A stretch of 64,000 nucleotides of DNA. Origin: Rhabditoides inermis. Lineage: Eukaryota; Nematoda; Chromadorea; Rhabditida; Rhabditidae. The notes under the pieces were generated by a model. That model was given only the letters and a program-made list of their open reading frames with translations, ran no database searches and had not been told where the DNA came from. How positions within the stretch are numbered: the first letter of the stretch is position 1; the number at the start of each line of letters is the position of its first letter. Made by a program: the position numbers and the translations under genes. Shown here piece after piece: positions 22,210-33,433 of the stretch. The stretch is taken from assembly GCA_963966185.1 (NCBI GenBank), contig CAWZYM010000291.1, positions 248,001-312,000 of the forward strand, written 5' to 3'.

Positions 22210-24150
22210 TTAACTTGGTGTAATGTAATGCATCTCACTTTCATCTACGAATGCAAGGAGCGGTGTCTTCGCGCCACACGCTCCCTCTACTGCGGAACAG
22301 TATCCGAGTGGATATGCCAGAGAGATGTCTTCCGTCACCGATCCATAACCTGTCTTGAGAGTCCTCTCCTTGTTTTCGGCGCCAACAGTAAAGTAGTGCA
22401 CTCCTACAGGTAGCAATAACACTTCACTATTTCATATGTTCCTAACTCACGAGTCGTTCCATTTTCCATGACAAATGCGTCTCTTGGCCAAGCGATTAGA
22501 TAGAGCTCCGTCAAGGCTCCGCCACACTCGGAATTGAACTTGGCGAAGGCATCTTGGGGGAGATCCGGTCGAACCAATCGACCCACGGAACCTATTGAAT
22601 ACAGTACTCTCTTTCTCTTATAACTTATGATAGAGCATTTTGTTCTCAACTAGGAGAACGCCGATTACAACCGGCTAAACAAAGCAAAACAAAAAAGTCA
22701 TACTTTTATAGGTGTGCGTCGTTCGCAGTTGGCGCAAGTAAAAAGGATCTGTATGAGCTGCAGATGTGAACCGACTGCTTGTCTTATCAGTATACACGTA
22801 AACCTGAAGTTCGCGAGTCCACTGAAAAAAAAGTTTTCGTCATCTTCTGCCAGATCCGGTATTAATTAGTTTTTTTTTTGTAAAGACGTCATATTCTACC
22901 AACTAGACCCTTTTTTTCATGTGAAACGGTTTACTTAAAGAAACAGTGGCGACCTATTTTTGACTCAGAGTATTATTAAAATTTATATTAACTTAACACA
23001 TTTGCAATTTTTGCGAAAGAACGGAAATTCTGCGTTACTTTCGAACCTGCCACTGCCAAGGATGCAGATGATAATTCGAGTTACTCGTCAACGCTTCAAT
23101 ACTGCACGTTAGGGTCGGAGACAAAAGCGCAAAGGAACGAAACCCTTTCACTTGTTTCATGGCTCAGTGCATGTGCGCTGCGTTTATGTTGTGGACCCGA
23201 CTCTAACGTGCAGTATTAAAGTAATTCAAATTTTTGTCTGCATCTGTGACAGTGGCAGATTTGAAAGTAACGCAGAACCGTCGTTCTTTCGCAAAAATTG
23301 AAAATGTGCTTGGTTAAAGGCACACTGGCGACTTGTTTCTGCCACAAACTGCCACAACTCCTCATTTTCACACGAAAAAACGTTTGGCGGTGACAGGAAT
23401 GGAACCCGCGAAGATTAGGGCCATAACGCAGCGCACATGCACTGAGCCATGAAGTAAATAGCAAGACGTTGTTCATTTGCGCTCATGTCTCCGACCTCAG
23501 TTTTTGCAGTGAAGCTTTGGCGGGAAATTCAAATTTTGAGCTGCATTCTTTGCAGTGGCAGAATCGAAAGTAACGCAGAATCGTCGTTCTTTCGCAAAAA
23601 CTGCTAATGTGTTAGGTTAATATGAATTTTAATAATGCTCCGAGTCGAAAATAAGTCGCCACTGTTCCTTTAATATAATTTTTTTAAACCTCCGTGTCAA
23701 AAATGAGTCGCCACTGTTCCTCTAACAATAGAACGAGATTACCATACCGTTTTCCTCCTCGGCGCAAGTTCAGTGGGTTCATGTAGTTGTTCGGAAACTT
23801 TATCGTTGTAGAATATCTGTAGAAAGTTCATTCCTTCGCGGGATTCTGTGTCGCACACAGATCCATACACTTCTGAGTAGTTGAACCGATCGCCAATGAA
23901 ATCTCTGCGATTACTGCTGTTGTCGTACAATTGTGCCTGAAAAGATCGATTTAATCGTTCACATAACGCGAGTAGATAGAAGTTCAAACAAACTCACCGT
24001 GTATAGTAACGTTTCGTTGCTGCAACCATATTCATCGCAGACAGGGAAAAGTGATTTTACAATCAGCGAGAATTTCAATCCTCTCAGTATTGTGCCAGCA
24101 TCCAATATAGACAGAGAAACATAGCAAGCCAGATGCAAATGCCAAACCAT
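22210..24150 (-). CDS. Secreted orphan protein, 264 aa, five exons
   Basis: Exons on the minus strand are 24150-23998, 23936-23748, 22821-22704, 22591-22451 and 22403-22210; all phases agree. An N-terminal signal peptide (MVWHLHLACYVSLSILDAG) is followed by a Cys-containing strand-rich body (PVCDEYGCSNETLLY, SVCDTESREGMNFLQ, LQVYVYTDKTSSRF, FNSECGGALTELYLIAWP, YCSAVEGACG). It has 7-8 cysteines after the signal and no membrane segment, which is consistent with a secreted disulfide-bonded protein. I do not recognise the family. The first exon has a second copy at 31562-31720, so it belongs to a local family. Intron 2 is enlarged by several TIR elements (22935-23725). The ATG at 24150 fits the signal peptide, and an AG acceptor lies 9 nt upstream. 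Confidence 0.75.
22935..23725. mobile_element. Cluster of nested TIR/tRNA-like elements in an intron
   Basis: A rearranged copy spans about 22935-23330, with its right half an inverted version of its left half. A full-length copy in opposite orientation to 16890-17249 spans 23318-23674. An isolated end (gagtcgccactgttcct) lies at about 23705-23722. All are inside intron 2 of the secreted orphan gene. Confidence 0.75.
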
Positions 24151-25288
24151 GTTAGCTGTCTGCTGTCCAGATTTCAACTAATCTTGAATACTGTGGATTC
24201 AGAGATGTCCATTTTCTCTGAACATTTTAGGCAAAATCCTAAGGCATTTGTATCCTAGTGACCGGCAAAGCACTTTACTGAATTTTTTTACTAGCCTTTG
24301 GAAAACGTACTAAAATAATACAACTTTTTTTCGCGCGAGATAAGTAAGTGAAAGATTACTGTTTTTCAAATGTTAAGTGATGATAAAATACCTAAAAATA
24401 CTGCCGAGGAATTATGTGCATAACTTTTTGATAAAATGTTTCATTCATGATTTCGTTGATATGCCGTATAAGGCAATTAATCAAAAATCTAACGTACAGG
24501 AACCCTCCGCAAAAAATCGTTATCAATTATCAGAATGTTAAAATGAACAAAAGAAATTACTAATTTGTACTTATCTTGCGCAAAAGAAAATACGTCGCGC
24601 GCGATGCGGTCGCGTCGCACAGTGCAGCCTCAATCCTCCACAAGGCGTGATCATGTACTCTCAGCATGCGCATAGCTCAAAAGAGAGAGCTGGCGTGTGT
24701 GGCCGCTGTGGTGTACTGGATAGCGATGCATATTAGTGCATTCATGAACGTGGTTTAATCCTTGTAAAGGAAACTTCTTTTGCAAAATTAGAAAATGTAT
24801 TTTGAATGCATTTATGTCTATTAGCGCTTATGGAATTGATAACACGTCTGTTTTAAACATGTTTCACTGAATTGCAAGCTGTGATACCGATTCTCAAAGA
24901 AATATGTTCTCAGAGGCAGCATGTGCAGATATGAAGGTAATTTATGCGATGAACCTCGTAATGATTCTTTGTGAAAATGTTTAGTTCTGATTAGAAACGT
25001 CATTGAACGCTAAAAACATCAGTATATTGTTATTTATTAATCATTTAAAACCAACGTTCAAATTGTGCACAGTTTGCCATAAGCTCCGCCCCCAACACGA
25101 TCTGTCCAACGGCTGACCGGTGTGTGAAATCAGTTTTGCATTTCCTTTTAGAAAGTGTTTGTGTATGGATGCTGTGTCAGTCATTCTACCCTGTTACCTT
25201 ACTTTCGTGTGCGCGTACGTGTAAAAAGTGTATTTTATGCTATACCATCTTTATCCGTAAATCACTTACAACTTACCTAGATGGATAG
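24151..25288. other. Intergenic
   Basis: A/T-rich. A degenerate tRNA-like stretch (tggtgtactggatagcgatgc) is seen at about 24710. A possible short first exon starting at the ATG at 25166 for the downstream gene is unproven. Confidence 0.35.
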
Positions 25289-26475
25289 TTGTTCAAGCGC
25301 TGCAAAGCTGGAAGTATTCGAACTCCTGCAAGGTTAGTACTTAGGAACGTTTACATCTATAAGTCATTCAAGTTGTGATTTGTATTCATTATTATCTTGA
25401 TTATGATATGTATCAGAGTGGCTCAATCGACCAATCCAAAGTTTGGAACCTCGTCGTTGTGGGAAGAAATGGCTTTCCGTTTCCGCCAAGCTGGACGACC
25501 CACGGCCTCTGCACGACTTTTCGGAAATTGGTGAGTGTAGACATTATTGTGCTGTTTCTTGTCTATTTTATACAATGACGTTTTTCGATACGATCAGCAT
25601 CACATACACTGTTGTTTTAGGGCGACTAAACAAGTGCATCCCAATGAGCTCTGTCGGCACTTCGGGCACAAAGACTGTCACAACAACCCGCAGATGCAAC
25701 ACACACACACATACTTGTCACACTGTTGGTGGTCCAGGCCGGACGGGGCAAGTTGCTGGACTCGGCAAGGACTGCGAGGTGGGTGTGATTGTGTTTTGTT
25801 TATGAAAATGTATTACTGGCTGTTGCTTTGAGGCTGCTCGCAGCCGCAGAACGCCACGGTCTGCTCATGGACAAGACTACCTCCGGTTCCGTGATCAAGT
25901 CCTTCTCGAGGCGCTCTGAGGTGTCGGTTGAGGTATGCGTTTGTTACATATAGTGTTATAGTTAGTTTCTTTCATTCGTTTCGTTTTACTTGTTACTTGT
26001 GATCATATACTTTTCTTGCAGGGAGCCTCCGAAAACCTTCGGGCTTCTGATCGCGCCGAAGTCGAGGAGCTGCGCGGTCAGCTGGAGCGCGCGCAGATGA
26101 AGAGGAAGGCTGCGATGGAGGCGTACACGCCGTTGTTCGAGCTAAAGCAGGAGGTTAGTCCGGTTCTCACAAGACACAATGGGATGTTGATGTTGACGTC
26201 TAAGATGAATTCGTATTTCAGAATAAGCTCATGCAGCAAAAGCTGGACAGTGCGCATGCCAGGCTGCGCATTCAACAGCGAGTTTCTCGGGAGGCACGGC
26301 TCAAGAACAAGGCCATCAGCAAGCGACTGACCGAGGAGCGTCTGCTGCGAGCGGTGGATCAGTCGACGGTGAGTGGTTGGTGGCGGTATGATAAAGAGAT
26401 GCTGATTATTATGCGAAGATCGCTGTGCTGACCCCGCAGCCCTCTGTGCGTCGTGGACGAGGAGGCCGTTACTGA
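25289..26475 (+). CDS. Coiled-coil protein with Arg/Gly C-terminus (5' end uncertain)
   Basis: Exons ~25289-25332, 25417-25530, 25621-25778, 25844-25932, 26022-26153, 26222-26368 and 26440-26475 join in one frame to TGA. The N-terminal part has a basic, Trp-containing region (LWEEMAFRFRQAGRP) and Cys/His-rich sequence (ELCRHFGHKDCHNN). Exons 5-6 form a long coiled coil (VEELRGQLERAQMKRKAAME, LMQQKLDSAHARLRIQQRVS). The tail is SVRRGRGGRY. AATAAA is at 26638-26643. The Cys/His cluster plus a coiled coil and RG tail suggest a nuclear or nucleic-acid-associated protein, but no family is recognised. The first exon reads openly only after a TAG at 25286, so an earlier coding exon is probably missing from my model. 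Confidence 0.6.
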
Positions 26476-26482
26476 GGAAGGG

Positions 26483-28261
26483 GAGGGAGGGGGGGGGGGC
26501 GGTGTGGGGATGTGTATGTATGTATGTGTGTGTGTGGAGAGAGGGAGGAGGACGGCGGTACGCATAGAGCCGGCAGGGTGCCGCGGCTACCCCCATATAA
26601 CATTTGAATTGTTTGTTTTCTTTGTTTGTATCTGTCTAATAAATATACATTTTGAACAGTTTCGGGTTGTTATGTGAGAGAAACGGTATCGGAAGAGGCG
26701 GTGCCCATCATGAAAAAGTGTCTTGTGGAACAGAGTCAGTTTCTCGTCTTACGTTTCCATCATCCGATCTGACAAGTGATTTACGAATGTATCTTGAAAT
26801 CGGAACCAGATGAGAGAAGGAGTAGATTAACCGGTAGACAATTTGTTATAATGGTCTCGGTTCACACATTCAAACATCAATCAACACGCATTCGAAAGTT
26901 CATCAAATAACACTTATGTTACCCGAAAGCAACAAAAATGAATCGCATGGGTATGCAAAATGTATAGTCTCTTTGGAAGTCTGACTGAAGGTAAAGAAGT
27001 GCGTGTGTGTGTCACATCTCACGAGTCGAAATACTCGGGCACTCTCTTCCGAAAGCGCAGATCCGTCTCGAATGAAACGTATATAAAACGTATAAGACAA
27101 GTGCAACGTACGGCTCGGATGGGTGCGGCGACTGTGGTGTGCATGGTGTGTATGTGAGTGGCGACTAGGAGGGAAATGCCCAGTCCAGGAGACACGAAGA
27201 GAGCGAGCTGAATGGAGAGGGATGAGAGTGACGGGATGCGAGTGTACTTACATCACTGCTCTCTCCTCGCACCACACTCATCTCCACTGGAGACACAACG
27301 TCCATGGAGCAAGAACCGGCAACACGCTGCTCTGACACAACACACACCAGCTGAAAGCATATGCGATTCAGGCGAAGACATTCTTACCTACAGAACATCT
27401 CCTTTCTCTTCCCCTCACTTTATTCCTCTTTCTTTCTCCCCTATATCTGACTCTGTTTACAAATCACAAAATCACAAGTCATTATTATAATCAACATACG
27501 AGAAGAGAAGTCCAATCATCGTACAGTTATAATTATCTTCTTCACATGAAACGTATACAAATAATCCCCCCTCTACATGTCAACTGTGAACACCAGAGTG
27601 AGAGAAAGTCAGAATGCGTGGCCATCTCTCCTTGTCTCTACCACATTCCCTCCACTCGATCCCCTCACCTTGTCCGTCTTGTGCGCAGCCTTGTCTCCTC
27701 CCAGTCTGTTCAGCCTGTCTCAGGGGGGTTGCCTGTATCGGCAGCTGCGTGACATGCCAGACCACAACCTGCAATAATGGGTTACATAAAAGGAAGCGTT
27801 CACGTTCACTGATATGCCACCATTCCAAAATATAAAATGTGGTCATTTCAAAGTGATTTGTAGAACCATCAAAGCTACTACGGAAAAGGGGATGCTGGTT
27901 CGGGACTCTGCCCCTCTCGCGTGTCATTGCTCATTTCCGTCAACTCAGATCACATCGGGAAGGCAACTGAAAAGGAACCTCTCTTCATACAATGGCTGAA
28001 ACATTGTTCACATTATCAACGATCAAATCAAATAATACGGTTCACCGATACTCTATAGTATAGACATTAGCTGTCTTTGCGATATAACATACCACAACGT
28101 AACGGGCGCAAAAATTGTATGAAACCTTATGAAACCAATACCACATCATCTGAGTTCCAAACTGTAATGCAATCAGAAAAGAACGGTCATCAAACCACGG
28201 TATTCGTAATAGGGTAGATTCATGTACGCACCTCTGCCTCTGGATAGCTGAACACACATAG
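26483..28261. other. Intergenic with dispersed duplicated blocks
   Basis: No gene is recognised. Segment 27183-27357 recurs at 33433-33595, and segment 27810-27995 recurs inverted at 33597-33805. The rest is microsatellite-like or featureless. Confidence 0.5.
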
Positions 28262-28505
28262 GGGTCGGCGACGGCCAGACTAGGGTCGGAGACACTCGTG
28301 ATCCGCTAACCACTAGGCCACAACAGCTCGTTCTCTATCAGCCAGAGGTGGTATGAGGTAGCTAAAAACCAGCCCTGTACGTTTATGTACTGGAAACGTA
28401 TGTGGCGCGTAGGAAAAAGTAACACCATAAATCGATGTTTGGGGTCCTAACTAAGGTATCCTATCAATTTGGTTCGGATCCGAGAGTGTGGCTCTAACGA
28501 CACTC
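28262..28505 (-). mobile_element. tRNA-derived SINE-like repeat, second copy
   Basis: The reverse complement repeats the 16325-16470 sequence: the gtcgttagagccacactctc block, then tgtggcctagtggttagcgg. A ~120-bp stretch lies between the two blocks that is absent at the first locus. Confidence 0.6.
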
Positions 28506-28529
28506 CTCGTCAGCAAAACCTGACCAGCG

Positions 28530-29645
28530 AATGAAACATACTTTCTCAAATAAGTGCATGACTTCATCACTTACTCATTGAGAGGAAGCTAACATCTCGA
28601 CTAATACATGTACAGAGAAACATACAGTTCAACACAGTGCTTAAAACTAAGAAGACTTACTTTGTGATTGATTGAAACATGAAATAAATCTCACAGTTCC
28701 ATACCCAGTGAAACATACATCTCAAATAAATACCAACAAATATACAAGTAAACGTACCTTGGCGAGCATCTGGTTGGGCAGCTTGCTGCGCTGCATGTGC
28801 TCCTTCGCCGCGCGGCCACTCATCACACCCTGCAAGAGACACATAGCTTCCAGCACACTAGCGTCCGTCCAGAACCAGTTCTGAGTTCACAGGCCCCGCC
28901 CCTTTCGCCCCGCCTCGTACCTGTTCATTTGGCCGTAACCTGCTGAAAGCGGCGTCGCTGAGTCCCCGCTGCGCGTCGACCACCCAGCCAGCCTCGCCCT
29001 GGAAAAGGACACATCGCATGTCACCTCTGCTCCCTCCACACACTCTTGCTCCGATGAAAAAACTAGATATTTTCATCAAACATTACCGCATCCCGACCCC
29101 AACCATCGTACTGTTCACATACAGTAGCCTCCACCCCACCCACTCACCTTTCCGACGGCGAAGGGTGTGTCGTCAGCCTGTTCCCTGACGGGCGCGTGCT
29201 TCACTCCGGCCGTGTTTCCGAACTGGCGGTTGGCAGTCGAGTCCCCGCTCTGCACCGCCGACAGCAGACCCGCTACAACGGGACGGGAGAGAGTGGTTAG
29301 AAAAACGGTGCGGCTATTTTTCTGTTTCTGTGACTAAAGTGTGACTAAGTAGTTTATTTTTTAAATCGAAACAGATTCGATTTTTTAAGTAATTAAATCA
29401 CTAAGAAAAGATAGCAACTTCAATTTTTCAGACATTTTTTCCCTCCCATAACGTCGAAAGCTAAACGCACAAGATTTTGAATATACATGTTGCAAACCAA
29501 TCACAACCCCAAAATCTGCTAGAAACAATAATAGGTGTTACTGTGACATAGCCAAAATCCACTCATTCCTCCCGGCTCACCAATATCCTCTCTGCGTAAT
29601 CACATACACACACTTTCATATCCATATATCTAACAAACTGCTCAA
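28530..29645 (-). pseudogene. Partial genomic duplicate of the EHD gene (three exons)
   Basis: The minus strand carries close copies of three EHD exons with introns retained: about 29275-29150 (LLSAVQSGDSTANRQFGN), about 29000-28922 (EAGWVVDAQRGLSDAAF) and about 28833-28762 (AAKEHMQRSKLPNQMLAK). These correspond to about 39852-39296 of the intact gene. Intron sequence also matches (for example the tcatatccatatatctaac stretch), so this is a DNA-level segmental copy. It lacks the GTPase part and the last two exons, and the middle exon has lost the GFDRGRG segment. Its right edge at about 29645 abuts a LINE fragment. It is unlikely to make a functional protein. Confidence 0.8.
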
Positions 29646-30640
29646 AATAGTCACTCCGATTCCGAAGGAGAAGGGCGCCTCCGATCCACTCAAGTACCGG
29701 CCGATCTCGAACACGTGCTTCTCCTGCCGTGTCTTCGAGCGCATCCTCAAAGAGTCTTTGCTGCATCACATCGCCGCCCGCTCAATCGTCCCTGCTGAGC
29801 AGCTCGGGTTCGTCTCCAGACGATCGACGGAACTGCAACTCTTGCAGTGCCTCGATCACTGGACTGCCGCAGTGGACGAGAAGCGCACAGTCGACGTCAT
29901 CTACTTCGACTTCGCCAAGGCTTTCGACCGCGTCTCACACTCTAAGCTTCTGTTGAAGCTTGAGTCGTACGGCTTTGCCCCTGACATCGTCAATTGGATT
30001 CGCAACTACCTCCTTGGACGCACCTTTCGTGTACGAGTGAACGTCGACTACTCTCCATCATGTGCCATCCTTTCTGGTTTTCCACAGGGTACCGTCCTAG
30101 GCCCGGTGATCTTCAATATCTACAGATCTACACTGAATTTTGTCAGTTAATGGTCTGTGACGTGGCAGCCTCCTCTCGCTGCTCACAAGACCAAAACCCT
30201 GTACAGCGGCAAGAAGAATCCACGGTACGGCTACAGTATCAGCACCAGTGCGATTGAGGGCGTCGACGAGGTTGTCGATCTGGGGTTCACCATAACCTCA
30301 CACCTACAGTTCTCCAAACATTGCCGCATCATCTACTCAAAGGCGTACAACCGGGCGTACACCATTTTCCGTTCCATCATCTCCTCTGTCCGCCAGATGC
30401 TCATCAATATCTACACCACGTACGTCCGTCCACTCTTGGAGTACGGTACGTGCGTCTTCAATCCATCTGACCGAGCATCGACTATCCTACTCGAACGCGT
30501 GCACGTGAACTACGTCACACGGGTCATCTTCGGGCGTACAACGTCACTCGGGTACAATGCTTCGGCTGAGCGGACCCCTAAATCACACTTCGTCCGCCAA
30601 ATTGTCCCCTTATTAGTACACTGTGTACACATTTTTTCAA
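29646..30640 (+). mobile_element. LINE reverse-transcriptase fragment lacking the YADD motif
   Basis: The translation gives KYRPISNTCF, GFVSRRSTELQLL, motif A FDFAKAFDRV (about 29906-29935) and motif B SGFPQGTVLGP (about 30074-30106). The frame then ends (LNFVS stop at 30150), and the next open segment is already past the palm (AHKTKTLYSG, then VDLGFTITSHLQFSKHC). Motif C (YADD) has been deleted. The thumb continues (LINIYTTYVRPLLEYGTCVF) to about 30640. It is a different subfamily from the 14-15.8 kb copy. Confidence 0.8.
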
Positions 30641-30969
30641 CGCGTTTTCTGCATGTTCCGTTCACTTTTAATATATGATTTGGTCATGGAAAGTGAATGT
30701 ATGTTCATGTGCTCGTAGTTTAATCACAAAATTAGAGTGGTATGCTCCTTTAATGTTGAGATGTGGTCACGAGATGTGCTATTTCTGTGAACATTTCAGG
30801 CATATCCTAGGCGACAGTAGCTTAGAGACCAGTAATGACCGAACCACTTTCGCTAAAACACTCTGAGCATAATTTGTATTTTGTGTTCGATTGTTTCGGT
30901 GAACGACATATATAACAGGAACAATGGCATTAAATAAAAAAAACACATTGATCTGTACATTCAAAAGGT

Positions 30970-31480
30970 TTAGTATGCAAAGGACTATGCTACTGCTCAT
31001 GATTCTATTGAACACTGGTCGCTGCGTGCGAAATTACTGCTGCCTATCTTTGTCTGATGAGTGCTATGGGTATGGACACTGATATTCGATAACGCACTGC
31101 TATGTGCGTCTGCCTGTGACTGTCGCGGGCGCTTCGGCGACGGTTGCAGAATGGCAAACGAGACGTGAGTGTATTTAAAGTATTTTATGAATATTGATAA
31201 ACGCTCACGAATATAAGAAAAGTTATGGGGTGATCGAGTGAGCCGTTCAGAATCGCAGAGTGCTCCGACCGACACACATCTGTGCCGTACTTGGAGGGAG
31301 ACACTTGTGGCAACAGCGGCGACAGATAGGGAGAGCTGCGATCGAGCATCGCCACAGTGACCTGGCGCCCACTGACGCAATGCTGGCTTCCAGCACACGA
31401 GCCAACCGCAGGTCTTTTACAACGTGACGCGCATGCAAACTTTCAACCGACCGACGTCGACCGCTCCGATCTCGCCTACC
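30970..31480 (+). repeat. Duplicated block (partner 33857-34400)
   Basis: The sequence starting gtatgcaaaggactatgcta is repeated at 33861 with small indels over about 500 bp, including the cttcggcgacggttgcagaa stretch. No coding content is recognised. It may be a non-autonomous element. Confidence 0.7.
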
Positions 31481-31486
31481 TGCGCA

Positions 31487-31536
31487 TGCCGCACAAAAAC
31501 CAAACATTCTCGCGTAGGTTTGGTTTTTGTGCGGCA
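31487..31536. repeat. Perfect 19-bp hairpin
   Basis: The arms 31487-31505 and 31518-31536 are exact complements (tgccgcacaaaaaccaaac) with a 12-nt loop. The related block near 34370 keeps only one arm. Confidence 0.85.
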
Positions 31537-31561
31537 CGATAAACGCTAACGAATACTTCAC

Positions 31562-31720
31562 CGCGTAGAAGAACATTTCGTCGTTGCAGGCAGCGGTATT
31601 GCAAATAGGAGTATGGTGAGAAAATTGTACAGGCAGCGAGAATTTCAATCCTTTGAGTCTTGTGCCGGCATCGAGTATAGATAGAGAAACATAGCAAGCC
31701 AGATGTAAATGCCAAACCAT
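31562..31720 (-). pseudogene. Exon 1 paralogue of the secreted orphan gene
   Basis: It starts with the same MVWHLHLACYVSLSILDAG signal peptide as the gene at 24150, then diverges (GLKFSLPVQF; PICNTAACNDEMFFYA), keeping the Cys pair and ending at a GT donor. No further exons of the gene follow, so it is a 5' fragment, or a gene whose remaining exons were lost to rearrangement with the neighbouring repeat block. Confidence 0.65.
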
Positions 31721-32179
31721 GTAAGCTGTCTGCTGTCCAGATTTCAACTAATCTTGAATGCTCTGGATATGTGGCCCAGCCCCAGAGTTGAGATGTATCT
31801 GCGACCGTGATTCGCAAAACTCTAGGCAATGATATCCTAGTGATTGACAAACCCCGAACCACTTCACTAAGTAAACAAATCGAAAAAAACTTGAAATGAA
31901 ATGGAATCAGACATTTCAGTTTTGTATGTGCTGCACCGCTTACTAGAAACAGCGATAGTCATGGAAATATTTTAAACGAATTTTCCCCGTTATTCGTTCT
32001 CAAAATCTCAGCTCATTTTCGAACTGTAGATATAAAGAGATTGGATATAGAAGGGATCGAGAGAACAAGAAAAAAAGGGAAGAAAAAAATCGCACAAGCA
32101 GTCACACCACTGACAAGGACTCTCGCAGGGGAAGCGAAGAGAACAAAAAGAGTGGAAGTGATAGCGAGGTGGGAAGAAT

Positions 32180-32500
32180 ATGATACGCTGCACAAGTGGG
32201 GGTGACGCCTCGTTGTACGATCGTTTTGAGCTACACGAAGGTGGTGTGATCATCAATAAGGACGGGATCGTCGTTCCCCGAGAGATCTTCTCGGATGAAC
32301 AGCATGTACTCCTTCAGCTGTTGGCGAAGAGTATCCAAGACGACACGATCGCCCGCGCGCTCGAGGTGTGGAAGGGCGGGGAGATGAACGACAAGCTGCG
32401 AGCCCTCGACCAAAACAGGCGCTTGGTGAACAAGCTCGCTGATGGCTTGGGCGGGATCGACAGCGTGAACGCATGGAGAGTGAATCAGCATTCGGCGTGA
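32180..32500 (+). CDS. Unassigned single-exon ORF (106 aa)
   Basis: The frame is intact from ATG to TGA with G/C-rich third positions. It predicts a mostly helical, acidic/basic mixed protein (RFELHEGGVIINKDGIVVP, HVLLQLLAKSIQDD, RRLVNKLADGLGGID). No signal peptide, membrane segment or known motif. It could be a small host gene or a remnant of a mobile element in this repeat-rich area. The opposite strand is also open across this stretch, which lowers confidence. Confidence 0.35.
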   Translation: MIRCTSGGDASLYDRFELHEGGVIINKDGIVVPREIFSDEQHVLLQLLAKSIQDDTIARALEVWKGGEMNDKLRALDQNRRLVNKLADGLGGIDSVNAWRVNQHSA

Positions 32501-32867
32501 GAGCTTCCCACAATGGTCAACAATTGCTGCAGTGCAAAAGAAAAGCGGCGATGGCATGAATGGCTTCTTGCACTGTGGTTCGCAAAGTAGGTTTCTCATC
32601 CGCCAGGTTCTCTTGGTGATGTGTTGCCAGCTCACCCACTCACTGGTCGTAGCCCTTGCTGCGTTTGTCGAGCGGGTAGTTAGTGGAGCTGAACTCATTG
32701 ATAATCTTCCTCTAATAGAGGTAGCAATGTCAGAGATATTTTCAAAGTTTGTCATATGAGTCATACTGTATTTCAATATGAAGTATAATATAATACTATT
32801 ACAATATTGTTTAGTTTGTTTCAATATCTTTATGCGTTTTCGAGATATGCGCGCCTAAAGCGCGTGG

Positions 32868-33433
32868 TTCTCCTATGAAAACCCGTAACATACCGCGAGC
32901 TTAGCGACTTTTAGTAACATACGCCTATCATAAGCGTATACTATTTTCATTTCGGAGCCCGAACGAGTCGCCGACTCAACTCGCTCCGCCCTATTCATTT
33001 GCTTAACATATGAAAAGATTAGGCAGTAAATCCGGCGTGAATTTGTTTTTGCGCGCAGCCATAGGCGAGCGAGCGTTGTTCTGAACACTCTGAACAGTCT
33101 CACAAGACGTGTGTGCACCGCGGCACCGCGCACCACACTGAATGCTCACATCCACAACAGCAAACAACTTTGTATTAAACAAAGTTTCAAAGTATTTGTA
33201 CATTTTTGTGAAGTGTTCATCGACACTTGCAAACTCGCTCATTTTAAAACCTGAAATGTGATTGAGCCGCAGCTCATCGATCAAAATCGTTAATATTCCA
33301 CGAGGGGTAAGTGGTAATATACCGTGAGGATAGTGGCGCGTTTCTTAACATACCCTTTACGAAGGATATGTTAAGCGAATACGCTCGCGCTACGTTACCG
33401 ATAACCGCGCGGTATCTTACGGGTTTTCATAGG
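32868..33433. mobile_element. MITE with 28-bp TIRs
   Basis: The left end (ctcctatgaaaacccgtaac, continuing atACCGCG) is matched by the inverted right end at 33406-33433 with one mismatch over 28 bp. Length is 566 bp. Internal frames show no transposase. It directly abuts the duplicated block that starts at 33433. Confidence 0.8.

Noticed and set aside
32231..32824. 197-codon minus-strand frame opposite the 106-aa ORF
   Set aside because: It is longer, but the + frame has better composition. Neither is proven and only one was listed.
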